Shown here: positions 46,152 to 55,270 of the stretch, one piece after another
How positions within the stretch are numbered: the stretch's first letter is position 1
Layout: every line of letters starts with the position of its first letter
Assembly: GCF_017744255.1 (NCBI RefSeq)
Contig: NZ_JAGHQP010000001.1
Location: 124,001 to 188,000 of the forward strand
Direction of reading: 5' to 3'
Length of the DNA: 64,000 bases
Source: Brevundimonas sp. A19_0
Lineage (GTDB): Bacteria; Pseudomonadota; Alphaproteobacteria; Caulobacterales; Caulobacteraceae
The notes under the pieces: model-generated
The model's database searches: none
Seen by the model: only the letters and a program-made list of their open reading frames with translations
What the model was told of the DNA's origin: nothing
Position numbers and translations under genes: made by a program

Positions 46152-48722
46152 CTAGTAGCGCAGGCGGGCCGACAGGCCCCAGGTCATCGGGCGCCCGGCG
46201 ATGAAGGTCGGCATGCCGAGCGCGTCGCCCGTATTGCCGGCATCCTTGACGTATTCCTCGTCCAGCAGGTTCTCGCCATAGGCCTCGAGCGACCAGTTGC
46301 GCGAGTCGGGCTGGAAGCGGATGCGCAGGTTCAGCAGGCCGTAGGCGTCCTGGAACTCATCCTGGGTGGTGTCCGGCACGAAGTTGGACACCTGCAGGGC
46401 GGGGATGTCGTTGTCGTCGCTGAAGAAGACCTTCGACTGCCAGGTGTAGGTCGGCTGCACCTCGAACGCGCCGCCGCGGACCGGCAGGGTCCAGATGGCG
46501 CCGATTGACGCCATGTGGTCGGGCGAGAGACGGAAGCGGTTGCCGTCGTAGATGCCGGACTCGAACCGCGAGTGGTTGTAGCCATAGGTGCCGAACAGCT
46601 CGACGGTGTCGGTCGCGAGGAAGGCGACCTGCCCTTCAAAGCCCCAGGCGCTGGCCTCGCCGGCATTGGTGACGATGAAGCGGGTGCCGTCCTGGATGGT
46701 CGTCTGGAAATTCTCGTAGTCGTACCGGTAGACGGCACCGTCCAGCTGCAGCCGCCCGTCGGCCGAGGCGTATTTGGCACCCAGTTCGAAGCTGTCGACC
46801 GTTTCGGCATCCACCTCGGTGAAGGTCGGGTTGGCGAGCGGCGCGGCGGGCGAGCGGGCGCTGAGCACCTTGGGACGCCGACCGCGGGCATAGTTGGCAT
46901 AGAGGCTGGCGTTGTCCGAGACGGCATAGCGGGCGGTGAACCGCCAGGTCATGCCGTCGTCCTCGAGATCGCCATAGACGAAGTCGCCGTTGTTCGGCGT
47001 CGGCTGTGACGTCAGGCCGAAGGGCGGGAAACCCGCCGACGGCGGCAGGCCGGCCGCCCCCGGCGTGGCCAGCCCGCCGACCACGCCATTGGCGAAGGCC
47101 CCCAGCGCCGCGGCCTGGGTCAGGGCTTCCGGCGTGCCGATGGCGACCAGGGCGGCGATCTGGGCCTGGAGCTGCTGCACGGCCAGCAGGCCGCCGAGGA
47201 TGGAGCGGCCGTTGTTCAGTTCGCTGGCGAAGCCGGTGGTCTTGTCATCGCGGGTGTAGCGCAGCCCGCCCGAGACCTCGAACCGGTCGGTCAGACGGAA
47301 GGTCAGGTCCCCGAACACATCCCACGAGGTCAGCTCGCTGCTGTTCGTGGCGGTCTCGATATGGGCCGGTTTGAGATTGGCGGCGATGCCGGGAATGGCC
47401 GGACCGGGCAGGCCGAAGCCGGCCAGGATCGGATTCAGCAGGGCCGACGATCCATAGACCGAAGCCGGCAGGGTGTTGGTGCCCACGGCGGCGGGATTGC
47501 CGTCGAGCCGGCCGGCCAGCTGGGCCAGGGCCATGCGCTCGTCGAACTGGGTGGGGGTGCGCTGATAGCCTTCCTCGCGGAACCAGCCGCCGCCGACGAA
47601 GGCCGATACGCGGCCGCCGTTGTCGAAATTCAGGCGCAGGTCCTGGCTCCACTGTTCGCCGAAGGCCTCCTCGGCGGCGGACAGGATCGGCAGGGAGACG
47701 CCGTCGGCGTCAAACGTCTCGTACGAGTCGAAGCGACGATAGGCGCTGGTCGAGTTGAGCGTCAGTGACGGCGACAGCTCCAGCCGGCCCAGACCCGTGA
47801 CACCCCACACCTCGCGATCCAGACCCAGCACCTTGCCGCCGTCGAAATCGGCCGTGGACGTCAGGGTCGCGCCATCCCACGGGTCACGCCCGCCCAGCAC
47901 CGCCCCGGTCACCGGATCGGCGGGATTGTAGGCGATCGACTTGAACGAAGTGCCCGAGGTGTCATCGACCTGATAGTTGGCGATCACGTCGAAGCGGAAG
48001 GCGTCGTTGGGTTCGAACGCCAGGCCCAGGCGATAGGCCTCGGTGTTGACGCTGTTGTAGTCCGGTCCGCCCAGCAGGTTCTCGACCGTACCGTCCATAC
48101 GCTTCAGCCGGGTGGCGAAGCGCAGCCCGACCGAGTCCCCCAGGGGGGCATTGATCATCAGTTCGGCCCCGACCGAACCGTAGTTGCCGGCCCAGATCGA
48201 CGCCGCCGAATCCGTCACGCCCGGGCGGGCGCGGTTCTGGACCAGATTGACCGCCCCGATCAGGGCGCCCCGGCCGTAGAGCGTCGATTGCGGCCCCTTG
48301 GCCACCTCGACCCGCTCGAGATCGAACAGTTCCACGAAGGATCCGCGCGCCTTGGAAATCGACACGCCGTCCTGGAACACCGACACCCGGGGCTCGGTTG
48401 TGGCCGCGCCGTCGTCGGAGGTGATGCCACGCATCACAAAGCCGGGGTTGTTGGGCGACTGGTTCTGGACGAGGAAGCCCGGCACGAAGGCCGACAGGGC
48501 CTCGAAGTCCTGGAGGCCCAGCTGTTGCAGGCGCTCGCCCGAATAGGCGGTCAGGGCGAAGGGGACCTCGACCGGGTCCTGGGCGCGCAACTGGGCCGTG
48601 ACGACGATCTCGTCCAGCTGGGTCACGGGATCGGCCTGTTGGGCCAGAGCCGGTGCCGCCGAGAGCGTGAGCGCGCCGGCCGCGCTGGTCAGAAGCAGAG
48701 TGGACCGGAACCGGATATTCAT
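46152..48722 (-). CDS. TonB-dependent outer-membrane receptor linked to phoD
   Basis: 856 residues. A signal peptide (MNIRFRSTLLLTSAAGALTL, cut after ALAQ) is followed by a TonB-box-like DEIVVTAQ (about 37-44), the plug domain (about 55-165, with GFVMRGITSDDG and VEVAKGPQSTLYGRGALIGAVNL) and a 22-strand barrel ending in SARLRY. The first part of the transcript with phoD, so the ligand may be a phosphate-containing compound (inference). The gene starts 104 bp from the DUF985 gene; I see no clear Pho box in that gap. Confidence 0.93.
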   Translation of the reverse strand: MNIRFRSTLLLTSAAGALTLSAAPALAQQADPVTQLDEIVVTAQLRAQDPVEVPFALTAYSGERLQQLGLQDFEALSAFVPGFLVQNQSPNNPGFVMRGITSDDGAATTEPRVSVFQDGVSISKARGSFVELFDLERVEVAKGPQSTLYGRGALIGAVNLVQNRARPGVTDSAASIWAGNYGSVGAELMINAPLGDSVGLRFATRLKRMDGTVENLLGGPDYNSVNTEAYRLGLAFEPNDAFRFDVIANYQVDDTSGTSFKSIAYNPADPVTGAVLGGRDPWDGATLTSTADFDGGKVLGLDREVWGVTGLGRLELSPSLTLNSTSAYRRFDSYETFDADGVSLPILSAAEEAFGEQWSQDLRLNFDNGGRVSAFVGGGWFREEGYQRTPTQFDERMALAQLAGRLDGNPAAVGTNTLPASVYGSSALLNPILAGFGLPGPAIPGIAANLKPAHIETATNSSELTSWDVFGDLTFRLTDRFEVSGGLRYTRDDKTTGFASELNNGRSILGGLLAVQQLQAQIAALVAIGTPEALTQAAALGAFANGVVGGLATPGAAGLPPSAGFPPFGLTSQPTPNNGDFVYGDLEDDGMTWRFTARYAVSDNASLYANYARGRRPKVLSARSPAAPLANPTFTEVDAETVDSFELGAKYASADGRLQLDGAVYRYDYENFQTTIQDGTRFIVTNAGEASAWGFEGQVAFLATDTVELFGTYGYNHSRFESGIYDGNRFRLSPDHMASIGAIWTLPVRGGAFEVQPTYTWQSKVFFSDDNDIPALQVSNFVPDTTQDEFQDAYGLLNLRIRFQPDSRNWSLEAYGENLLDEEYVKDAGNTGDALGMPTFIAGRPMTWGLSARLRY

Positions 48723-48826
48723 GATGACGCCATCCCCGTTGAACAGTGGATGAGCGTGTAGCCAGCGTCAGTGTCCGTGCAGCGACGCTTCCGTGGGGAT
48801 GCTGCGACGGAACGTCGACGCGTCGA

Positions 48827-49252
48827 TTACATAAGCGCCGTTGACGGAGGAGGACCGTCGGGGTCGTCCGCCATCTCAAAGCCGGCGAACTCGAAGCCCG
48901 GGGCGACGGTGCAGCCGACCAGGGACCAGTCGCCGAGGCTTTCGGCGGCCTGCCATTTGCCGGTCGGGACGACGATCTGGGGCTGCTGGCCGGCCTCGAC
49001 GTCCGGGCCGAGGATCAGGCGGCCGATGCCGTCGATATCGAGCGCCAGCGGTGCCCCGTCGTAGTGGTGCCAGATCTCGGTCGCGTCGACGCGGTGCCAT
49101 TTCGACCGCTCGCCGGCACACAGCAGGAAATAGATGGCCGTACCGACCGAGCGCCCGTCGACGGTGCGCGGGTCACGGAAGGTCTCGCGGTAATGCCCGC
49201 CCTCGGGATGGGGCTGAAGGTCCAGCAGGGCGATGATGTCGGCGGGGGTCAT
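48827..49252 (-). CDS. DUF985 cupin-superfamily protein
   Basis: 141 residues. The cupin motifs are seen as LQPHPEGGHYRETFRD (about 12-27), IYFLLCAGERSKWHRVDATEIWHHYDG (about 40-66) and VVPTGKWQAAESLGDWSLVGCTVAPGF (about 93-119). DUF985 proteins are small cupins of unknown function, possibly sugar- or metal-binding. It overlaps the upstream alpha/beta hydrolase gene by 4 bp (ATGA), so they are translationally coupled. Confidence 0.9.
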   Translation of the reverse strand: MTPADIIALLDLQPHPEGGHYRETFRDPRTVDGRSVGTAIYFLLCAGERSKWHRVDATEIWHHYDGAPLALDIDGIGRLILGPDVEAGQQPQIVVPTGKWQAAESLGDWSLVGCTVAPGFEFAGFEMADDPDGPPPSTALM

Positions 49253-50154
49253 GAGGCTTCGGATGGTGCGGCGGCGGGGCGGCGCTCGCGCAGGATTTCG
49301 ACATCGGCCTGATGGCCCGGCGCCGCCGAGGCCCCCACGGGGGTCAGGCCGAGGAAGCGCCAGATGTGATCATAGCCGCCGTCGCGGACGAGCGTGTTGT
49401 GGTTCGAGCCGATCATGCGGATGAACTGTTTGGGAGCCGGGGCCCGGTCATAGAGGGTGCGGCCCAGATCGTAGGGGATCACCTCGTCGACGTCGCCGTG
49501 CAGGACGAGGATGGGCATGTCGACCTGATCGATGATGTCGGCCGAGCGGTATTGATCTTTCATCAGCCAGCGCACCGGCAGCCACGGATAGGTGCGGGCC
49601 GCGACATCGGCGGTCGAGGTATAGGGCGCCTCGAGGATCAGGGCGCGGGCCGGCCGTTCGGTCGCCAGTCGGGTGGCCACTCCGGAGCCCAGCGAGAAGC
49701 CGTGGATGACGATGTCGCCGGGATCGGTGCGGGCCGAAAGCCAGTTCCAGGCGGCGCGGGCATCCTCGTGCAGGCCGGCCTCGGACGGGGAGCCGGTCGA
49801 GCCGTCATAGCCGCGATAGCCGATCGCCAGAAAGCCCACGCCCTGATCGGCGATGCGTCGCCAGCGGCCGCGCTGGCCCGCGAGCCCTGCGGCATTGCCG
49901 TTGAAGAACAGCAGGGTCGGCTGTCCCTCCTCAGGCGGCAGCCACCAGCCGACCAACCGTTCGCCGTCGTCCGTGGTGATCTCCACGATCTGGATGGCCG
50001 GACCGGCCGCATCGGGCGCGGCCCGCTCGGCATGCGGGAAGTACATCAGGCTGCGTTGGTTGAAATACAGCAGACCCGCCACGGCCAGATAAAGAAGGCC
50101 CGCCACCACAAGGGCGCCGGCGATGAGGCTTCTGAAGGTGAGGAGGCGGGGCAT
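49249..50154 (-). CDS. Membrane-anchored alpha/beta hydrolase (BEM46/ABHD-like)
   Basis: 301 residues. An N-terminal membrane helix (about 9-29, LIAGALVVAGLLYLAVAGLL) anchors a periplasmic or cytoplasmic hydrolase domain. The nucleophile Ser lies in the GFSLGSGVA elbow (about 148-156), with Asp in LVLHGDVDEVIPYDLG and His in SNHNTLV. Conserved LILEAPYTSTADVA places it in the BEM46/ABHD13-like group. The substrate is unknown. It overlaps the DUF985 gene (ATGA). Confidence 0.88.
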   Translation of the reverse strand: MPRLLTFRSLIAGALVVAGLLYLAVAGLLYFNQRSLMYFPHAERAAPDAAGPAIQIVEITTDDGERLVGWWLPPEEGQPTLLFFNGNAAGLAGQRGRWRRIADQGVGFLAIGYRGYDGSTGSPSEAGLHEDARAAWNWLSARTDPGDIVIHGFSLGSGVATRLATERPARALILEAPYTSTADVAARTYPWLPVRWLMKDQYRSADIIDQVDMPILVLHGDVDEVIPYDLGRTLYDRAPAPKQFIRMIGSNHNTLVRDGGYDHIWRFLGLTPVGASAAPGHQADVEILRERRPAAAPSEAS

Positions 50155-50171
50155 GGGTTCAGACTATCCAC

Positions 50172-50271
50172 CCGCTCATCCCGGCGGAAGCCGGCACCCA
50201 GTCCTTTGGCGCGGGTTTGGATGGCCAGTCGCGTGCTCACGGCTCATTCTTAACACCTTCGGGATGAGCGG
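50172..50271. repeat. REP-like inverted repeat in the gap after the DUF2442 gene
   Basis: CCGCTCATCCCG (50172-50183) and CGGGATGAGCGG (50260-50271) are perfect 12-bp complements, 76 nt apart. Between them is an imperfect palindrome (ccggcggaagccgg). A second 8-bp dyad, TAACACCT (50251-50258) with AGGTGTTA (50280-50287), overlaps the end and the DUF2442 stop. This resembles a dispersed palindromic element. The neighbouring gap has no gene. Confidence 0.5.
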
Positions 50272-50284
50272 AGGTGCGGAGGTG

Positions 50285-50542
50285 TTACGCCGCTTGAGGT
50301 GCCGCGACCCGGAGCAGGCCAGCGACGCTGATGTCCTCGTCTACGTCAGGCCAGTGGATTCCAAGGCCTGCGGCCGCCGGTTCCCAATGCGCACGTTCGG
50401 CCTGTGAGGCTGCCTTCAGGCGCGGGAACCAGTCGAGAGGTGCGGCCAACCGCCGCCCGTCGTGGAGGCGCACGATCAGTTCGGCGTCGGTGACCTCGAC
50501 GTCGGCAACCCGCTCATCAATTTTGATGGCCGAAATAGCCAT
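50285..50542 (-). CDS. DUF2442 protein (putative antitoxin-like partner of DUF4160)
   Basis: 85 residues from ATG 50542 (GGAGG with 6-nt spacing); a longer in-frame start at 50590 lacks a site. Motifs VADVEVTDAELIVRLHDGRRLAAPLDWFPRL are the DUF2442 core. It overlaps the DUF4160 gene by 26 bp. DUF4160-DUF2442 pairs are common and predicted to be a toxin-antitoxin-like module, but function is unproven. It is the last gene of the transhydrogenase transcript, followed by the 50251-50287 dyad. Confidence 0.85.
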   Translation of the reverse strand: MAISAIKIDERVADVEVTDAELIVRLHDGRRLAAPLDWFPRLKAASQAERAHWEPAAAGLGIHWPDVDEDISVAGLLRVAAPQAA

Positions 50543-50759
50543 TCCAAGCCTCCAGAAAGCCGTCACGCTCCCCCGCAACCTTGCGGGCAAGCTCGGCCAT
50601 CTCCTTCGCAGAATAGCCGATATTGCGGGCTGCCGCGACAGGCGACAGCCAGAACTTGGCGGAGCAGCCGGCCTTGTCGATGTGGATATGCGGCGGCTCG
50701 AACCCCTCGTTGGAGAAAAAGTAGAAGCGGTAGCCGTTCCAGCGGAGAACCGTCGGCAT
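50517..50759 (-). CDS. DUF4160 protein (putative toxin-like partner of DUF2442)
   Basis: 80 residues. The DUF4160 signature is very clear: NGYRFYFFSNEGFEPPHIHIDKAG (central E-P-P-H-I-H). The start is 2 nt after the pntB stop (50762), so it is read on the pntB transcript. It overlaps DUF2442 by 26 bp. Often predicted as a toxin-like component, unproven. GC is slightly lower than in pntB. Confidence 0.85.
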   Translation of the reverse strand: MPTVLRWNGYRFYFFSNEGFEPPHIHIDKAGCSAKFWLSPVAAARNIGYSAKEMAELARKVAGERDGFLEAWNGYFGHQN

Positions 50760-50761
50760 GA

Positions 50762-52173
<1,412 letters not shown>

Positions 52174-52177
<4 letters not shown>

Positions 52178-52521
52178 TCGATTTCTTCCCCCAGAGCGGA
52201 GCGGGCACCCGCGATCAGCGGCGGCAGCGACTGCCGAACGATGGCGACCACGCGCTCCATACGGACCTTGGCGTAGCCGTGAACAAGGACATTTCGGAAA
52301 CCGGCGGCGTCCCGCAGTTCCAGGTCTGCGATCCCGTCCGGCCGGGCCTTCAGGATTTGGGCGGCGGCCTCGCCGACGATCTGGACCGTTCGCAACACCG
52401 CGTGCTCGCGAAGGCGATCCGCGAGAATGGCGTCAGCATCACGATGGCCGACGAAATCAACCGCCTCGCTCCCGTAGGCGACGATATCCTCAAGCAGGAA
52501 GCGGATCGCGGGATTTGTCAC
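52174..52521 (-). CDS. hepT: HepT-type toxin (RNase-like HEPN domain)
   Basis: 115 residues from GTG 52521, in a GTGA overlap with mntA; an in-frame ATG at 52554 would give a 37-bp overlap. The HEPN toxin motif R-x4-H-x-Y is present: FRNVLVHGYAKV with R76, H81 and Y83. HepT toxins are RNases or tRNA-acting toxins neutralised by MntA adenylylating the Tyr of H-x-Y. The stop overlaps pntB by ATGA, so the toxin gene is translationally tied to both its antitoxin and a housekeeping gene. GC is somewhat lower than in pntA1/pntB. Confidence 0.88.
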
Positions 52522-52853
52522 AGCGATACGAGGTCCCGCGACATCCAGGCCCATCGTTCCGGAATCATCATCGCCCGGTCGACCAGATCGACCTTTCGAC
52601 CGACGGCATCCTCCAGATCCTGCTGAAGCCCGCCGAGCCGCCAGTAGTCCAGCTGGCCCACGACGTCGAAGACCACATCGACATCGCTCTCGGCGGTCGC
52701 CTCGCCGCGCGCGACAGAGCCCACCACGCCGACAAATTCGGCCCCCACCGCGTGGGCTGCGGCCTGATAGTCGCGCAAAACGTCGAGGACCTGATCCAGC
52801 AAGGGGGGGCCTTCGAAGACCCGCCGCCCCTCCTGCATACCCGGGCCGCTCAT
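52518..52853 (-). CDS. mntA: MntA-type nucleotidyltransferase antitoxin
   Basis: 111 residues from ATG 52853 (ATGA overlap with the upstream membrane gene); a longer frame to 53063 overlaps that gene and is rejected. The minimal-nucleotidyltransferase motif G-S-x10-D-x-D is complete: VVGSVARGEATAESDVDVVF. MntA transfers AMP to HepT to silence it. The pair here is mntA first, then hepT. Both are inside the pnt transcript. Confidence 0.88.
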   Translation of the reverse strand: MSGPGMQEGRRVFEGPPLLDQVLDVLRDYQAAAHAVGAEFVGVVGSVARGEATAESDVDVVFDVVGQLDYWRLGGLQQDLEDAVGRKVDLVDRAMMIPERWAWMSRDLVSL

Positions 52854-53131
52854 CGGCCCATGCCCTGTGTGCGCGCGAGGCGCCAGAGGGCGGCGCCGAT
52901 GAACAGCGGGCTGAGGATCAGCAGGGCCCAGTCGAACGCGCCGAGCGGGCGGCCATCGGCCGCGACCCGGGTCAGGATGGCGGAAAAGACCAGCACCACG
53001 CCGCAGTCGCTGAGCCGCACCCGGCGGATGGGATCGCGCTCCTTGAAGAGCATCCACAGCCACATGCCGAATCCCAGCCCGGAAGCGATCCAGGCGCCGA
53101 TCTCGGCAATGCGGACGGGGTCAGGCTGCAT
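52850..53131 (-). CDS. Small membrane protein in the pnt operon, unknown
   Basis: 93 residues with three hydrophobic segments (IAEIGAWIASGLGFGMWLWMLF; SDCGVVLVFSAILTRV; FDWALLILSPLFIGAALWRLA). Not recognised. It starts 4 nt after pntA2 and overlaps mntA (ATGA). It is not a known Pnt subunit, so it looks like an accessory gene of the insert. Confidence 0.7.
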   Translation of the reverse strand: MQPDPVRIAEIGAWIASGLGFGMWLWMLFKERDPIRRVRLSDCGVVLVFSAILTRVAADGRPLGAFDWALLILSPLFIGAALWRLARTQGMGR

Positions 53132-53135
53132 GGTC

Positions 53136-53474
53136 TCAGGCGGCCGGTTTCGGGGCGGCGGCGGGGCGTTCCTTCTTGCGATACATGGCCAGCATGCGCC
53201 GGGTGACCATGAAGCCGCCGAAGATATTGACGCTGGCGAGCGTCACGGCGGCGACGCCGGCCCCCTTGGCGATCCAGCCGTTCATGCCCGAGGCCTCGGA
53301 CACGGCAGCCGCCGCGATCAGGCCACCGACGATGATGACGCTGGAGATGGCGTTGGTGACGGCCATCAGCGGCGTGTGCAGGGCCGGCGTGACGCTCCAG
53401 ACCACATAGTAACCGACGAAGATGGCCAGCACGAAGATGGCCAGACGAAAGACGGTAGGGTCGACGTGTTCCAT
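53136..53474 (-). CDS. pntA2: NAD(P) transhydrogenase subunit alpha part 2 (membrane)
   Basis: 112 residues with three membrane helices (RLAIFVLAIFVGYYVVW; SSVIIVGGLIAAAAV; GAGVAAVTLASVNIFGGFMV), the dII part contributed by the alpha subunit in the split alphaproteobacterial Pnt. The signature TPALHTPLMAVTNAISSVIIVG is highly conserved. Start ATG 53474 follows the DUF559 stop with no gap (TGA-ATG), so it is translationally coupled to the nuclease. Confidence 0.94.
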   Translation of the reverse strand: MEHVDPTVFRLAIFVLAIFVGYYVVWSVTPALHTPLMAVTNAISSVIIVGGLIAAAAVSEASGMNGWIAKGAGVAAVTLASVNIFGGFMVTRRMLAMYRKKERPAAAPKPAA

Positions 53475-53849
53475 TCAGTGACTCCTGTTGGAAGGAGATG
53501 CGAGGGCAGACTGGATGGCCGCCAGAACGCTGTCGAGATCGTGTTCGATCTGGCGGACCTCGAACCGCAGAACACGGTAGCCTTGGCTAGCCAGCCAGCC
53601 ATCGCGTTCCATATCGCGAAGGGCGACCTCGGGCAGTTGGTGAACACCGCCGTCTATCTCAACCACCAGGCGTGCGGAGTGACAGGCGAAATCCGCCACA
53701 TAGGGGCCGATTGGCACCTGACGTCGGAAGTGGGCCTTGAGCGTGCGCAGGGACTTCCAGAGTTTGGCCTCGGTCCATGTGGGCTCTGTGCGCATGCGCC
53801 TCGCACGGGCGGTCGCACCAGCCTTGATGCGAGGGGCTTTTGCAAACAT
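53475..53849 (-). CDS. DUF559 (Vsr-like) endonuclease-domain protein
   Basis: 124 residues from ATG 53849. The DUF559 core is MRTEPTWTEAKLWKSLRTLK then VPIGPYVADFACHSARLVV and VEIDGGVHQL; the Asp in YVADF and Glu in VVEIDG match the catalytic residues of this PD-(D/E)xK-like family. A frame open from 54038 would start at an ATGA overlap with pntA1 and translate two palindromic repeats into PLEGG/PSPLEGEG-type peptides, but the real start is 53849: the G-rich arm of repeat A provides its Shine-Dalgarno (GGGGGAGGG, 5 nt upstream). The function is unknown. The domain is related to Vsr mismatch nucleases. Confidence 0.85.
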   Translation of the reverse strand: MFAKAPRIKAGATARARRMRTEPTWTEAKLWKSLRTLKAHFRRQVPIGPYVADFACHSARLVVEIDGGVHQLPEVALRDMERDGWLASQGYRVLRFEVRQIEHDLDSVLAAIQSALASPSNRSH

Positions 53850-53853
53850 CGAG

Positions 53854-53876
53854 CCCTCCCCCTCGAGGGGGGAGGG
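53854..53876. repeat. Palindromic repeat A before the DUF559 gene
   Basis: ccctccccctcgag followed by gggggagggt-type arm, centred on CTCGAG (53862-53867); arms of 8-10 G/C with a one-base bulge. It ends 4 nt from the DUF559 start on the minus strand, and its G-rich arm is the ribosome-binding site. A G/T-rich tail (53877-53892) extends toward repeat B. Confidence 0.75.
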
Positions 53877-53995
53877 TTGGGTGGGGGTGGAGGCAGAACG
53901 TTTGGCAGGAGGCGCGGGTGACGGCGACCTGAAGGACCGGGGCGGTGTCACATGAGTCTGACCGGTGGTGACAGCATCCTCACCCCTAACCCCGG

Positions 53996-54020
53996 CCCTT
54001 CCCCCCTCGAGGGGGAAGGG
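53996..54020. repeat. Palindromic repeat B, inverted copy of repeat A
   Basis: cccttccccc then ctcga and gggggaaggg, centred on CTCGAG (54006-54011). With its C-rich tail (53979-53995) it is an inverted copy of repeat A with its tail, about 90 bp apart. It ends 15 nt from the pntA1 stop. The pair resembles the dispersed 'PLEGEG'-type palindromes common in high-GC alphaproteobacteria. Confidence 0.75.
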
Positions 54021-54034
54021 AGAATGATCCCTGG

Positions 54035-55165
54035 TCATCCCCTCACCCCCTCATGCACGATGGCGCCGCCGTGGGTGACGGCGGCGGCCTTGAGGATTTC
54101 GTCATCGAGGTCGAGCGCCAGCGCGCCCTCCTTGACCATCAGGCCGACGAAGGCGAACAGGTTCCGGGCATAGAGGCTGGAGGCGTCGGCGGCGACGCGG
54201 CCGGGCATGTTGGTCCAGCCGACCAGGCTGACGCCGTTTGGCGTGGTCGCGATCTCGCCGGCCTTGATGCCCTCGACATTGCCGCCGTTGTCGACCGCCA
54301 GATCGACGATCACCGAGCCGGGCTTCATCGAGGCGACGTGGTCGGCGGTGACCAGACGCGGCGCCGGGCGGCCGGGGATCAGGGCGGTGGTGATGACCAC
54401 GTCCTGTTTGACGATATGGCTGGCGGTCAGGGCCGCCTGTTTGGCCTGATATTCGGCCGACATCTGTTTGGCATAGCCGCCGGCGGTCTCGGCGGCCTTG
54501 AACTCCTCGTCCTCGACGGCGACGAATTTGGCGCCGAGCGACTCGACCTGTTCCTTGGCGGCGGGGCGGACGTCGGTGGCGGTCACAACCGCACCCAGAC
54601 GCCGGGCGGTGGCGATCGCCTGCAAACCCGCGACGCCGGCGCCCATGACGAACACCTTGGCCGCCGCAACCGTGCCCGCCGCGGTCATCATCATGGGAAA
54701 GCCGCGGCTATAGGCGGCGGCCTCGATCACCGCGCGATAGCCGGCGAGGTTGGCCTGGGACGACAGGGCATCCATGACCTGGGCGCGGGTGATGCGGGGC
54801 ACGAATTCCATGGCAAAGGATGTGACGCCCGCCCCGGCCAGGGCCGTGACGGTTTCCTTTTCGCGCCAGGCATCCAGCAGGGCGACGACCACGGCGCCGG
54901 GGCGCAGCGCGCTGATCTCGGAGGCGGTCGGGCCGCGCACCTTGAGCAGGATGTCGGCCCCGGCGAGCGCGGTCTTGAGGTCTCGGGCGACGGTGGCGCC
55001 CGCCTCGGCATAGGCGTCGTCGGGAATGGACGAGCCCTGGCCTGTGCCGGCCTCGACCCGCACGGTCGCGCCCAGACCGGTCAGCTTGCGGACGGTTTCC
55101 GGAGTCAGGGCAGTGCGCGTCTCGCCGTCTCGGCGTTCGCGGGTCACGGCGATAGTGACGGCCAA
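54035..55165 (-). CDS. pntA1: NAD(P) transhydrogenase subunit alpha part 1 (NAD-binding)
   Basis: 376 residues from TTG 55165, chosen because GGAGGG lies 6 nt upstream and the protein begins with the conserved LAVTIAVTRERRDGETRTAL. It carries the alanine dehydrogenase/Pnt N-terminal domain and the NAD-binding fold VFVMGAGVAGLQAIATARRLGA (about 170-191), then VITTALIPGRPAPRLVTADHV. It is the first gene of the transhydrogenase operon. Downstream lie repeat B and the DUF559 gene before pntA2. Confidence 0.95.
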   Translation of the reverse strand: MAVTIAVTRERRDGETRTALTPETVRKLTGLGATVRVEAGTGQGSSIPDDAYAEAGATVARDLKTALAGADILLKVRGPTASEISALRPGAVVVALLDAWREKETVTALAGAGVTSFAMEFVPRITRAQVMDALSSQANLAGYRAVIEAAAYSRGFPMMMTAAGTVAAAKVFVMGAGVAGLQAIATARRLGAVVTATDVRPAAKEQVESLGAKFVAVEDEEFKAAETAGGYAKQMSAEYQAKQAALTASHIVKQDVVITTALIPGRPAPRLVTADHVASMKPGSVIVDLAVDNGGNVEGIKAGEIATTPNGVSLVGWTNMPGRVAADASSLYARNLFAFVGLMVKEGALALDLDDEILKAAAVTHGGAIVHEGVRG

Positions 55166-55270
55166 GCGAATCCCTCCGTGGGGTGGACTGTTTCGCGACA
55201 GCCTAGGCCGTCAGGTCCCCCACGGTAAAGCGCTGGTTTTGCGGATCGGGGCCGGAAAACCGGCCCGGGA

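Noticed and set aside
48723..48826. Possible Pho box before the TonB receptor-phoD transcript
   Set aside because: No pair of CTGTCAT-like repeats with 11-bp periodicity is seen.
53850..54038. N-terminal extension of the DUF559 protein with PLEGG/PSPLEGEG peptides
   Set aside because: These codons are the two palindromic repeats read in frame. ATG 53849 has a better site and family-typical length, though read-through from the ATGA overlap cannot be excluded.
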